5,465 nucleotides of DNA from Clostridiales bacterium (GTDB lineage: Bacteria; Bacillota; Peptococcia; DRI-13; UBA5745), in assembly GCA_009776595.1 (NCBI GenBank), contig WRNN01000036.1:1-5465 (forward strand), in the 5' to 3' direction. Position numbers and translations under genes: made by a program. The notes beneath the pieces were generated by a model. The model ran no database searches. It was given only the letters and a program-made list of their open reading frames with translations, and had not been told where the DNA came from. Within the stretch, counting starts at the first letter, position 1; each line of letters opens with the position of its first letter. This document shows positions 1 to 5,465 of the stretch, one piece after another.

Positions 1-457
1 CCACAAGGACCCGCATATCTTTCCGCATACGCGCCGCTATGCTCCCGCCGCCGGCTTCCCTCTGCCCCGCAGTTTCTTTCTGCCCCGCTGCTTTGCCGCG
101 GGACATCTTAAAGGTAAAGGCAAAGACCGAGCCTTCCCCCGGCTTCGAGTCCACCCAGATCCGGCCCCCCATCAGTTCGACAATGGTTTTCGATATGGAC
201 AGCCCCAGGCCTGTCCCGCCGAACTTACGCGTGGTATCGCTTTCCGCCTGGGAGAAGGATTTGAACAGCAAGGGCTGCTGCTCTTCGCTGATGCCGATCC
301 CTGTATCCCGGATCGCGATCTTAATCTCTGCGACGCCCTCTTCTTCCCCCAGCATATAGGTATTCAGGCTGATGAACCCTTCTTCCGCCGTAAACTTCAC
401 CGCGTTGCTCAGCAAGTTGGTGACGACCTGCGCAAGGCGCTGGTCGTCGCCTATCAG
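1..457 (-). CDS. Sensor kinase C-terminal fragment: HATPase domain and receiver start (runs off left edge)
   Basis: Reading the minus strand from 457 gives [23 protein letters not shown], the canonical start of a kinase ATPase domain. It contains the N-box (NLLSNAVKF, 418-392), the G1 box DTGIGI (307-290), the F-box FKSFSQAE, and the G2 box GGTGLGLS (220-197), then [14 protein letters not shown]. All nucleotide-binding boxes are intact. A linker follows with two related hexapeptides, AAGQKE and TAGQRE, from an imperfect 18-bp duplication (61-96). The final residues MRVLV (16-2) match the first strand of a receiver domain, which should continue outside the window. No start codon or ribosome binding site supports separate translation. 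Confidence 0.8.
   Translation of the reverse strand, partial: MIGDDQRLAQVVTNLLSNAVKFTAEEGFISLNTYMLGEEEGVAEIKIAIRDTGIGISEEQQPLLFKSFSQAESDTTRKFGGTGLGLSISKTIVELMGGRIWVDSKPGEGSVFAFTFKMSRGKAAGQKETAGQREAGGGSIAARMRKDMRVLV
61..96. repeat. Imperfect 18-bp duplication in the ATPase-receiver linker
   Basis: Both halves (61-78 and 79-96) start with the same ten bases, TCTGCCCCGC, and match at about 13 of 18 positions. On the coding strand they give the paired hexapeptides AAGQKE and TAGQRE in a flexible linker. Two copies of a C/T-rich unit could arise by chance, so this is only a modest call. Confidence 0.4.
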
Positions 458-1539
458 TAAGGGGGAATATCGCAGTCTACAAAGACTTTCAGCCTTTGCT
501 TTTTTTCTTCCACACGGAAATTGATCACATTCACCACCCGCTTCAGCATCTTCTCGAAAGAAAACTCTACCGGGGAGAGCTCAAACTTATTGGCCTCGAT
601 CTTGGACATATCCAGGATGTCGTTGATCACGCCAAGCAGGTGATTCGACGCGTCCTCGATCCTGCTGATGGCGTGCATGATCCGTTCAGCATTGTCCGTT
701 GATTTCGCAATGGCGGTCATCCCGATGATAGCGTTCATCGGCGTGCGTATCTCGTGGCTCATATTCGCCAGGAAGTTCGATTTGGCCCGGCTGGCAAACT
801 CCAATTCGACAGTCCGCTCCTTCACCAGGAACTCCAGGCGCTTCCCTTCGCGGCGGTGCCGGAGCATCATCTGGAGTACGAGGAGGAGCACGGTCAGCAG
901 CAGGGCGGAAGCGCCCAGCAGCCAGGGCCTCTGGGCCTGGACCAGCTTGACCCTGTAGTCGTAGGTGCGCCGGCTCCACTGCTCCGCTATCCCCTCGGTG
1001 TCGATCAGGTACAGCGCCTTATCGACAATGCCGCAGAGTACTTCCTCGCCGATATGAAAGCCGAAGGTGGATACCAGGGGCTGGTTGAACACGATATTTG
1101 ACTTAAAACCGACCATCTCGCGGTAATTCGTCAGGTTAAGCAACTGGCTCAGGCTTCCCATCAGGAGGTCGATTTCCCCCTCTTCCAAAGCGACATAAGA
1201 GGGATCGCCGCCGCTGAACATCACCGTATCGGTGTGGTTGGGGAACCATCGTTGAAACACTTCCGCATGGGCGGTTTCTTCGATCAATCCCACTTTGTTG
1301 AACTTGATTTCGTTCAGCTTTACCTCAGGATGGTCCGCCCTGGAGATCAACGCGTAATAGTCCAGAAAGACGGCTTTGCCCGCCCACAGGAAGCGCCCTT
1401 CCCGGTCGGGCGTGTAGATCAGCTCGGAAATCATATGCGCTTCTCCGCTCTCCAGCATCCTGGCCAGCTCCGGCCAGGCGGTGGTCTCGTCATTGATGAT
1501 TTGAAAAGACAAAGAAGTGATTTTCTCGATTTCGTCGAT
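454..1539 (-). CDS. Sensor kinase middle fragment: second solute-binding domain, transmembrane helix, HisKA
   Basis: Similarity resumes with [14 protein letters not shown], directly continuing GIVFDV from the previous frame. The frame has a possible TTG at 1512 and no ATG before residue 28 counted from there, with no clear ribosome binding site, so independent translation is doubtful. Counted from 1512, the rest of the second binding domain runs to about residue 187. The helix is [22 protein letters not shown] (196-217), followed by basic residues (RHRREGKR). A coiled coil leads to the H-box [19 protein letters not shown], with His253 as phospho-acceptor. The second HisKA helix ([17 protein letters not shown]) follows at 291-307. 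The frame ends VDCDIPPY with TGA TAG, exactly where the ATPase domain should begin. Confidence 0.75.
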   Translation of the reverse strand: MDEIEKITSLSFQIINDETTAWPELARMLESGEAHMISELIYTPDREGRFLWAGKAVFLDYYALISRADHPEVKLNEIKFNKVGLIEETAHAEVFQRWFPNHTDTVMFSGGDPSYVALEEGEIDLLMGSLSQLLNLTNYREMVGFKSNIVFNQPLVSTFGFHIGEEVLCGIVDKALYLIDTEGIAEQWSRRTYDYRVKLVQAQRPWLLGASALLLTVLLLVLQMMLRHRREGKRLEFLVKERTVELEFASRAKSNFLANMSHEIRTPMNAIIGMTAIAKSTDNAERIMHAISRIEDASNHLLGVINDILDMSKIEANKFELSPVEFSFEKMLKRVVNVINFRVEEKKQRLKVFVDCDIPPY

Positions 1540-2552
1540 ACATCAAAAACAATGCCCTGCCACTGCCCTTCGCGGTCATTGTAGAAACTGATCGGATAAT
1601 TGTCATTTTCCGCGACGAAGGGTATGGTCCCGTTTCGGCTGATGTACTCGGTTTCCTCATCGCTGAGCTGGGTGCAAAGTTTATTGTTGTAGTATTGGGT
1701 CTCCCCGGCATTATATAATTCTGTGAGATAACGGATTGCGCCGGCGTCCAGGGCTTTTTGGACAAGGGAAATAATCGGCGCCAGTTCCGGGTTCCGCGTG
1801 GTCAATGAGACGGGGTTAAAAATCAGGGGCAAATACTCGGAAGCCACCACGTCGCCATAACTATCGAAAGCCGCTTCGTTCACGCCTTCCTCGATGAAAG
1901 CGTCCACCTCGCCGCTCTTCAGCATCCTATAGATTTCGGGATAATCTACGGCTCGGAAGGCCTCAAATTCTTCGTTTGTCAGTCTGGTCACATCATCGAT
2001 GGTGACGGTCCCTTCCAGGAACACGTAGCGCAGGGGGCGATGCGCCGCGATTTCAAATAAAGGGACGCTGTTTTTGATCCGGATTGTCTTAATCATGTGT
2101 TCGGCGATGGCGTCGGTCATGATAAAGCCGCTTTCCAAACGTTCCGGGGTAGCGGTCACCACACCGGAGAAATCAATGTCGCCGCTTTCGAGACCCGCCA
2201 TCAAATCGCCCCATTCGACGATTGCCGGTTGGAATTGTATAGCAAACAGAAGGCTCATCCAGTCGCAAAATAAGCTGAGGAAGCCTTGTATCTCCCCATT
2301 GGTGTTAACAAAAGCTTCCGTGCTATAGTCGCTGCCGACCACAAAAGTGTCGTATTTCGCCTGCAGCGCTTCGATAGCCCGAATATCCTCCCCGGTCACG
2401 CCGGGTATGTCCCGATAAGAGGTAAAATGCGTATACGCCGGTACGGCGTCTTTCCTGTCTGTGCCGGCAGGGGTACAGCCTGCCGTCATACAAAGCAGTA
2501 AGGCTGAGGCAAGCAAGACGCGCCCCGCCTTTTTCGTTATGATAAAGAACAT
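1431..2552 (-). CDS. Sensor kinase N-terminal fragment: signal peptide, first and start of second solute-binding domain
   Basis: The first 338 residues are genuine; the remaining 35 up to the stop at 1431 are read out of frame. Residues 7-26 ([20 protein letters not shown]) form a signal peptide. Its end, TAGC, is a weak lipobox with Thr at -3. Domain 1, about 65-285, is an SBP_bac_3-type fold, with [31 protein letters not shown] and TATPERL as recognisable segments. The style matches the Venus-flytrap sensors I know from Clostridia. Domain 2 begins near 303 ([21 protein letters not shown]) and similarity stops at GIVFDV (V338 at 1541-1539). If made as it stands, the product would be an exported binding protein and a half without any kinase. 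It follows the EAL-HDOD gene by 37 bases, and the gap has no terminator-like hairpin. Confidence 0.75.
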   Translation of the reverse strand: MFFIITKKAGRVLLASALLLCMTAGCTPAGTDRKDAVPAYTHFTSYRDIPGVTGEDIRAIEALQAKYDTFVVGSDYSTEAFVNTNGEIQGFLSLFCDWMSLLFAIQFQPAIVEWGDLMAGLESGDIDFSGVVTATPERLESGFIMTDAIAEHMIKTIRIKNSVPLFEIAAHRPLRYVFLEGTVTIDDVTRLTNEEFEAFRAVDYPEIYRMLKSGEVDAFIEEGVNEAAFDSYGDVVASEYLPLIFNPVSLTTRNPELAPIISLVQKALDAGAIRYLTELYNAGETQYYNNKLCTQLSDEETEYISRNGTIPFVAENDNYPISFYNDREGQWQGIVFDVSTKSRKSLLCLFKSSMTRPPPGRSWPGCWRAEKRI

Positions 2553-2589
2553 ACGTTCACAAAACCCATTCTCTCTACGAAGATACTAT

Positions 2590-3906
2590 CTATTCTATGT
2601 GTTGCATTTTGTTTTCTACCGTTTTGCTGATGCTTCTGCCGCCGGTTCCGCCGAAGGGGTCTTCGCCTTCTTCTTCCTCGTTGCTAAACGGCCGCATCAG
2701 TTCGTTCCACATCTCATTGACATATTCGATGACCTCGAAGTACTTCTGGGCAATCAGCGAAACGGGGATCTCCAGCCGCTCGGCATAGCGGTTCAATTTG
2801 CTCCACTCGCCTTTTTCGTAGCAGACCACCAGGTTGTACAGGTCGCCCGCCATCCCCGCGCTGTTAATCAAACCTTCCTTCATCTCATCGGATACCGGCA
2901 GCTGGCAGAGCGCGTCGACCAGGTCCACTTCCAGCAAGGTGCCCAAAGTGGAGAACATGCCCATAAGATAGCTTTCCGAGCGGCTGAGGGGGAAATCCTT
3001 CACCAGGCTGCCCAGCTCCATGCAGAAGTTGGCCCGCTGGAAAGACACCTTGATCAGCTCGTCGGACATGCCGCCGCTGTCGGAGTTGAAGCTCAGCAGG
3101 TAGACCCATTGCTTGAGCTGGCCCAGGCCCAGGATGGTTAAGGCGTGTTTGACGTCTTTCACCCGGTCGGCAAGGGCGAAGTAAGCGGAATTGACCATCT
3201 TCAGCAGGGAATAGGTCAACGTAACATCCAGTTCGATAATCGAAGCGATCTCGTCCATATCCGGCTCTTCGCTGGTAATGCTCACCATCAGCCTGAAAAA
3301 GTTGCTTTCCAGATAGTCCATGCGCTTGACTTTGGAGGCGACCATATTCGCTATACTTTCCCCCTGGAAGAAATCGCAGCCCAACTCAATCGCCTTCTGC
3401 TTGGCTTCCGGAGAATTCACGTTGTAGGCGACGACCATCTTGTTGAAACGCTTGGCGATACTGATGCAGGTATTGATATTTTCGCTGTCCGGGTTGGAAA
3501 AGTCGATCTTCAGAATATTGATGGAACTGAGAATATTAAAATAACGGTTGTTGAATTCAAAATTCACCAAAGCAAGGCGATAACCCTGCTTTTTATAACG
3601 CTGGATGATCATCTGCGCCACAGGATGGACCAGAACATTATCCTCGATCTGGATGATCAGTTTGTCTTCGATGAAGATCCTGGGGATATTCTGCATCAGC
3701 AGGTTCGGCGTAAACGTAAGGAAAGCATCTTTGCCTTCCAGAAATTTCATATTATCGATCTGGTTGAAAAACTGCGCGATGGCGTTGGCCATCCTGTAAT
3801 CCCTCTGATTGTACAGGGTACTGCTGTCCTGGTGGTACAGGATCTCATACGCCACGACTTTTTCGTCTTGATTCATAATGGGCTGGCGTGCGATATAGGC
3901 GTCCAT
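2590..3906 (-). CDS. EAL-HDOD domain signalling protein with degenerate EAL (YuxH-like)
   Basis: This complete 438-residue protein starts MDAYIARQPIMNQDEKVVAYEILYH, the typical opening of EAL-HDOD proteins (COG3434, YuxH type, usually about 400 residues). The EAL half spans about 1-195. It keeps Glu21 in YEILYH, Asn68, Glu88 in QIEDN, Lys133 in LKIDFS and a QG at 181-182. The catalytic DDFG segment is instead VNFEF (114-118), and the later AEGVE segment is AYNVNS (160-165). The metal-binding Asp pair is therefore missing, and c-di-GMP hydrolysis is unlikely. The HDOD half (about 200-395, with the ELDVTLTYSLLKMVNSAYF core) is a non-catalytic HD-fold module common in signalling proteins. The last 30 residues are an extra acidic and Gly/Ser-rich tail (EEEEGEDPFGG...). 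There is no signal peptide or membrane helix, so it should be cytoplasmic. It lies 98 bases after the actin-like gene and 37 before the sensor kinase, probably in the same transcript. Confidence 0.9.
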   Translation of the reverse strand: MDAYIARQPIMNQDEKVVAYEILYHQDSSTLYNQRDYRMANAIAQFFNQIDNMKFLEGKDAFLTFTPNLLMQNIPRIFIEDKLIIQIEDNVLVHPVAQMIIQRYKKQGYRLALVNFEFNNRYFNILSSINILKIDFSNPDSENINTCISIAKRFNKMVVAYNVNSPEAKQKAIELGCDFFQGESIANMVASKVKRMDYLESNFFRLMVSITSEEPDMDEIASIIELDVTLTYSLLKMVNSAYFALADRVKDVKHALTILGLGQLKQWVYLLSFNSDSGGMSDELIKVSFQRANFCMELGSLVKDFPLSRSESYLMGMFSTLGTLLEVDLVDALCQLPVSDEMKEGLINSAGMAGDLYNLVVCYEKGEWSKLNRYAERLEIPVSLIAQKYFEVIEYVNEMWNELMRPFSNEEEEGEDPFGGTGGRSISKTVENKMQHIE

Positions 3907-3915
3907 TCACCATTT

Positions 3916-3922
3916 CCTCCTT
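3916..3922 (-). promoter_or_regulatory. Shine-Dalgarno site of the EAL-HDOD gene
   Basis: The minus strand reads AAGGAGG, then AAATGGTGA, then ATG. This is a full consensus Shine-Dalgarno sequence with 9 bases between it and the start codon at 3906-3904. It fixes the start. The nearby ATG at 3913-3911 is in another frame and only two bases from the motif. Confidence 0.85.
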
Positions 3923-3940
3923 GTATGTACGGTTTTCTAT

Positions 3941-4006
3941 CCCGTGCTGTCTGTCTTTCCCGTGCTGTCTGTCTTTCCCGTGCTGTCTGTCTTTCCCGTG
4001 CTGTCT
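3941..4006. repeat. 18-bp intergenic tandem repeat, about 3.7 copies
   Basis: The plus-strand unit CCCGTGCTGTCTGTCTTT occurs perfectly at 3941-3958, 3959-3976 and 3977-3994, followed by a 12-base partial copy at 3995-4006. Degenerate edges (TCTATCCC) lie on both sides. The array starts at the TAG stop of the actin-like gene (4005-4007) and ends about 20 bases before the ribosome binding site of the EAL-HDOD gene. No inverted repeat or terminator hairpin is visible in it. The perfect copies suggest a variable-number tandem repeat in the leader between two genes. Confidence 0.93.
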
Positions 4007-5465
4007 ATCCCGGCAATCCATCAGCGTCCCAATGGATAAAGATTTCGTCTCCTTCCGCCAGTTCCAGGACGTAGGAGGCTTCCTTGCCGTTGACCGTCTG
4101 CACTAAAGCGCCCCGGGGGTTTTTCGTGTCGATATCCACATAAGAGAACATATCCACAAAATAATGCGCTTCCCCTTCCTCCTTCGCCGGAAGGAGCAAG
4201 GCTTTTCCGTTCAGGTATACCTGTAAGGGTTTCCCGTATATCACCGGCGGGACAAAAGTATTCTGTCCGCTTTCCTCTTCTTCATATGCGCCGGCAAAGT
4301 CCTCCCCGACGCCTTCCTCTTCTTCATATGCGCCGGCGAGGTCCTCCCCGCCTTCTTCGTCTTCCTCGCTTTCCTCCGTCCCGAACCGCTGCGGTTCCGG
4401 TTCATATCCGATATTGTCAAGGCGTATTCTGGTTTCTACCAGATCGCCATCTTCGAGGATAGCGCCCTCGGCGGCTTTCCGGTCATTCACGTAGATTTCG
4501 TATAAATCCAGATTAATATTCAGGTCCCGGCAAAGCTCGTCGATCGAAGTCACCGCGATCTGCCGCAGAACGTCCATGGAGCGGATCAGGCTCGCCGGCT
4601 CCGCCATCCTGCCGTTCACCAGCGTACAGCGTCCTGCCGGATAGGGCACGCCGTTGACCCGTATCGTCAGCGGCGCCTGCGGGCCGCCGGCTTCTTCCAG
4701 GCTGAGGACCGCGTCCTCTCCCGCCGCCGGGGGCTGAAACACCACTTGATCCCCCGGCACGATCAGGTCGCCCAGCGCGCAGGGGCTGCCGTTATGGGTA
4801 ATCAGCGCAACGCCCGGCAAACCGCCCCGCTTGAAGCGGCGCTCCCCGTCGATTTCGTAGATCAGCGTTTTGCCCGTGCGGCCCATGATCTGACCGTATT
4901 TATAGCCCGCAAGCAGCAGGGCGTCCTGTACGCTCATCTCCCAGGCCCCCGGCATCGCGATCCTCTCCCCGTTGACCAGGACATGAAAGGTATCGTCTTT
5001 ATCCTGTCTGCCGGCGGTGACGGCGATCCCCAGCGGCGTGGCAAACTCCGGCCCGAAGATGTCCTCCTGTGCGGAGGCCTGCTTCATCATATTGGCGGAA
5101 CCTCCCACGGCTATCCGGTTCTCCTCCATGCCCAGCTCCTTTGCTACCATCGCGCATAAGTCGGGCAGCCTGCTGCCGCCGCCTACCAGAAATACCGCCG
5201 CCGGAGGCCTTCCGTTGATCCCGGAAACCTTCTCCCCCAGCACTTTGACCATATTCGCCACGGCGGGCATGATCCGCTGATACAGAACGTCGCCCTGGAT
5301 CTCGGAGGCATAGCCCAGGATGTTGGTAAAGGCCATGGGCCTCGGGTCGCCCAGCTTCCTCTTCAATTCCTCTGCAGTGGAGAAATCCGCCAGGCACTCC
5401 TCCATGATCGCCTCCGTTATCTCGTCCCCCGCCACCGTCGCCATGGTATAGGCCGATACGCTGCC
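4005..5465 (-). CDS. FtsA/Hsp70-superfamily actin-like ATPase with C-terminal beta-grasp-like modules (5' end missing)
   Basis: The frame is open to the window edge (GSVSAYT precedes the first Met at 5444), so the N-terminus, including the first phosphate loop, is outside. Counting from that Met, residues 4-31 (VAGDEIT...AEELKRKLG) resemble the FtsA/MreB stretch GGD-x-IT...AE-x-LK. Residues 84-96 (VFLVGGGSRLPDL) are the nucleotide-binding GGG-S motif of the actin/Hsp70 fold, and 133-145 (EFATPLGIAVTAG) closes the ATPase domain. Then come three modules, about 153-240, 258-340 and 406-472, each opening with a V/L-NG hairpin and closing with GD plus beta residues, like beta-grasp or SLBB folds. 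An acidic linker (346-398) precedes the third module. The gene ends in TAG at the edge of an 18-bp repeat. It is FtsA-related by superfamily, but too divergent and too extended at the C-terminus to call the canonical division gene ftsA. No C-terminal membrane helix is visible. A role in envelope or division processes is inferred. Confidence 0.75.
   Translation of the reverse strand, partial: GSVSAYTMATVAGDEITEAIMEECLADFSTAEELKRKLGDPRPMAFTNILGYASEIQGDVLYQRIMPAVANMVKVLGEKVSGINGRPPAAVFLVGGGSRLPDLCAMVAKELGMEENRIAVGGSANMMKQASAQEDIFGPEFATPLGIAVTAGRQDKDDTFHVLVNGERIAMPGAWEMSVQDALLLAGYKYGQIMGRTGKTLIYEIDGERRFKRGGLPGVALITHNGSPCALGDLIVPGDQVVFQPPAAGEDAVLSLEEAGGPQAPLTIRVNGVPYPAGRCTLVNGRMAEPASLIRSMDVLRQIAVTSIDELCRDLNINLDLYEIYVNDRKAAEGAILEDGDLVETRIRLDNIGYEPEPQRFGTEESEEDEEGGEDLAGAYEEEEGVGEDFAGAYEEEESGQNTFVPPVIYGKPLQVYLNGKALLLPAKEEGEAHYFVDMFSYVDIDTKNPRGALVQTVNGKEASYVLELAEGDEIFIHWDADGLPG
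4272..4350 (-). repeat. In-frame 42-bp tandem repeat in the acidic linker
   Basis: Two near-identical 37-base blocks (4272-4308 and 4314-4350) are spaced exactly 42 bases apart. They encode GEDLAGAYEEEE followed by GEDFAGAYEEEE. Only a few bases differ (for example aaagtcc versus gaggtcc), so the duplication looks fairly recent. The unit is 14 codons, so a change in copy number keeps the frame and only alters the length of the Glu/Asp-rich linker before the last module. Confidence 0.85.

Larger units (their letters stand above)
1..2552 (-). pseudogene. BvgS-like hybrid sensor histidine kinase, broken by two single-base frameshifts, 3' end outside window
   Basis: This is one gene spread over three frames. 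In order it encodes a signal peptide, Venus-flytrap domain 1 (about 2360-1698), domain 2 (about 1646-954), a transmembrane helix (about 927-862), a coiled-coil linker, HisKA with phospho-acceptor His (754-756), HATPase (about 457-110), a linker, and MRVLV (16-2), the first strand of a receiver domain. Kinases of this type bind a small solute outside the cell, autophosphorylate and pass phosphate to the receiver. Frame changes lie near 1540 and 461-465; each is repaired by adding one base. The start is ATG at 2552: in-frame stops lie upstream, no better start is seen, and the Shine-Dalgarno is weak. No PAS domain sits between membrane and kinase. Whether the breaks are real mutations or sequence errors cannot be told from this window. 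If they are errors, this is an intact hybrid kinase. Confidence 0.85.

Noticed and set aside
754..1101. Plus-strand open frames across the kinase region (also 1234-1584 and 39-359)
   Set aside because: All are antisense to the kinase, whose conserved boxes are clear on the minus strand.
454..1541. Programmed ribosomal frameshifting as the explanation for both kinase breaks
   Set aside because: The site near 1540 has no slippery heptamer, and two programmed events in one sensor kinase would be without precedent known to me. Only the C-run site stays a weak possibility.
2553..2589. Terminator or promoter in the gap before the kinase gene
   Set aside because: The 37 bases show no stem-loop with a T-run and no convincing -35/-10 pair.
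2461..3141. 226-residue plus-strand open frame
   Set aside because: Antisense shadow of the EAL-HDOD gene and of the kinase start. No recognisable motif, and its composition fits a complement frame.
3941..4006. CRISPR array
   Set aside because: The 18-bp units are directly contiguous with no spacers and no cas genes nearby.
3145..4074. 309-residue open frame on the plus strand opposite the EAL-HDOD gene
   Set aside because: It lies antisense to a well-supported gene. Its C-terminal LSRAVC repeats are only the translated 18-bp intergenic array. It has no ribosome binding site and shows no domain.
4005..5465. Naming the actin-like gene ftsA or dnaK
   Set aside because: Only the end of the ATPase domain is visible and the long C-terminal modules do not match either canonical protein.

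Overview
The window looks like chromosomal DNA of a moderately GC-rich Bacillota, most likely a member of Clostridia. This is an inference from three things: a strong AAGGAGG ribosome binding site, an EAL-HDOD protein of the YuxH type, and solute-binding-protein sensor kinases whose sequence style I associate with Clostridia. No rRNA, tRNA, CRISPR array, insertion sequence or phage gene is visible.

All supported genes are on the minus strand, so the order of transcription runs from right to left. (1) From 5465 to 4005 is the C-terminal part of an FtsA/Hsp70-superfamily actin-like ATPase. It carries three beta-grasp-like modules and an acidic linker with a 14-residue tandem repeat, and its 5' end lies outside the window. 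(2) A 98-base gap follows, most of it a perfect 18-bp tandem repeat (about 3.7 copies) that begins at the upstream stop codon. (3) From 3906 to 2590 is a complete 438-residue EAL-HDOD protein whose EAL half has lost key catalytic residues. (4) After a 37-base gap, from 2552 to the left edge, is a BvgS-like hybrid sensor kinase: signal peptide, two tandem periplasmic solute-binding (Venus-flytrap) domains, one transmembrane helix, coiled-coil linker, HisKA, HATPase and the first residues of a receiver domain.

The kinase reading frame is broken twice. One base is missing near 1540, inside the second binding domain. Another is missing near 461-465, between HisKA and HATPase, in a run of five G (five C on the coding strand). 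Protein similarity continues on both sides of each lesion, so this is one gene in three frames. It may be a recent pseudogene, a pair of sequencing or assembly errors, or, less likely, a switchable gene.

The three genes probably form one transcription unit. The kinase would sense a small ligand outside the membrane. The degenerate EAL-HDOD protein would act as a binding or scaffold protein rather than a c-di-GMP phosphodiesterase. The actin-like protein may be tied to the envelope or to division. A functional link between them is inferred only from co-orientation and spacing. The window has no gene-free stretch longer than 300 bases.
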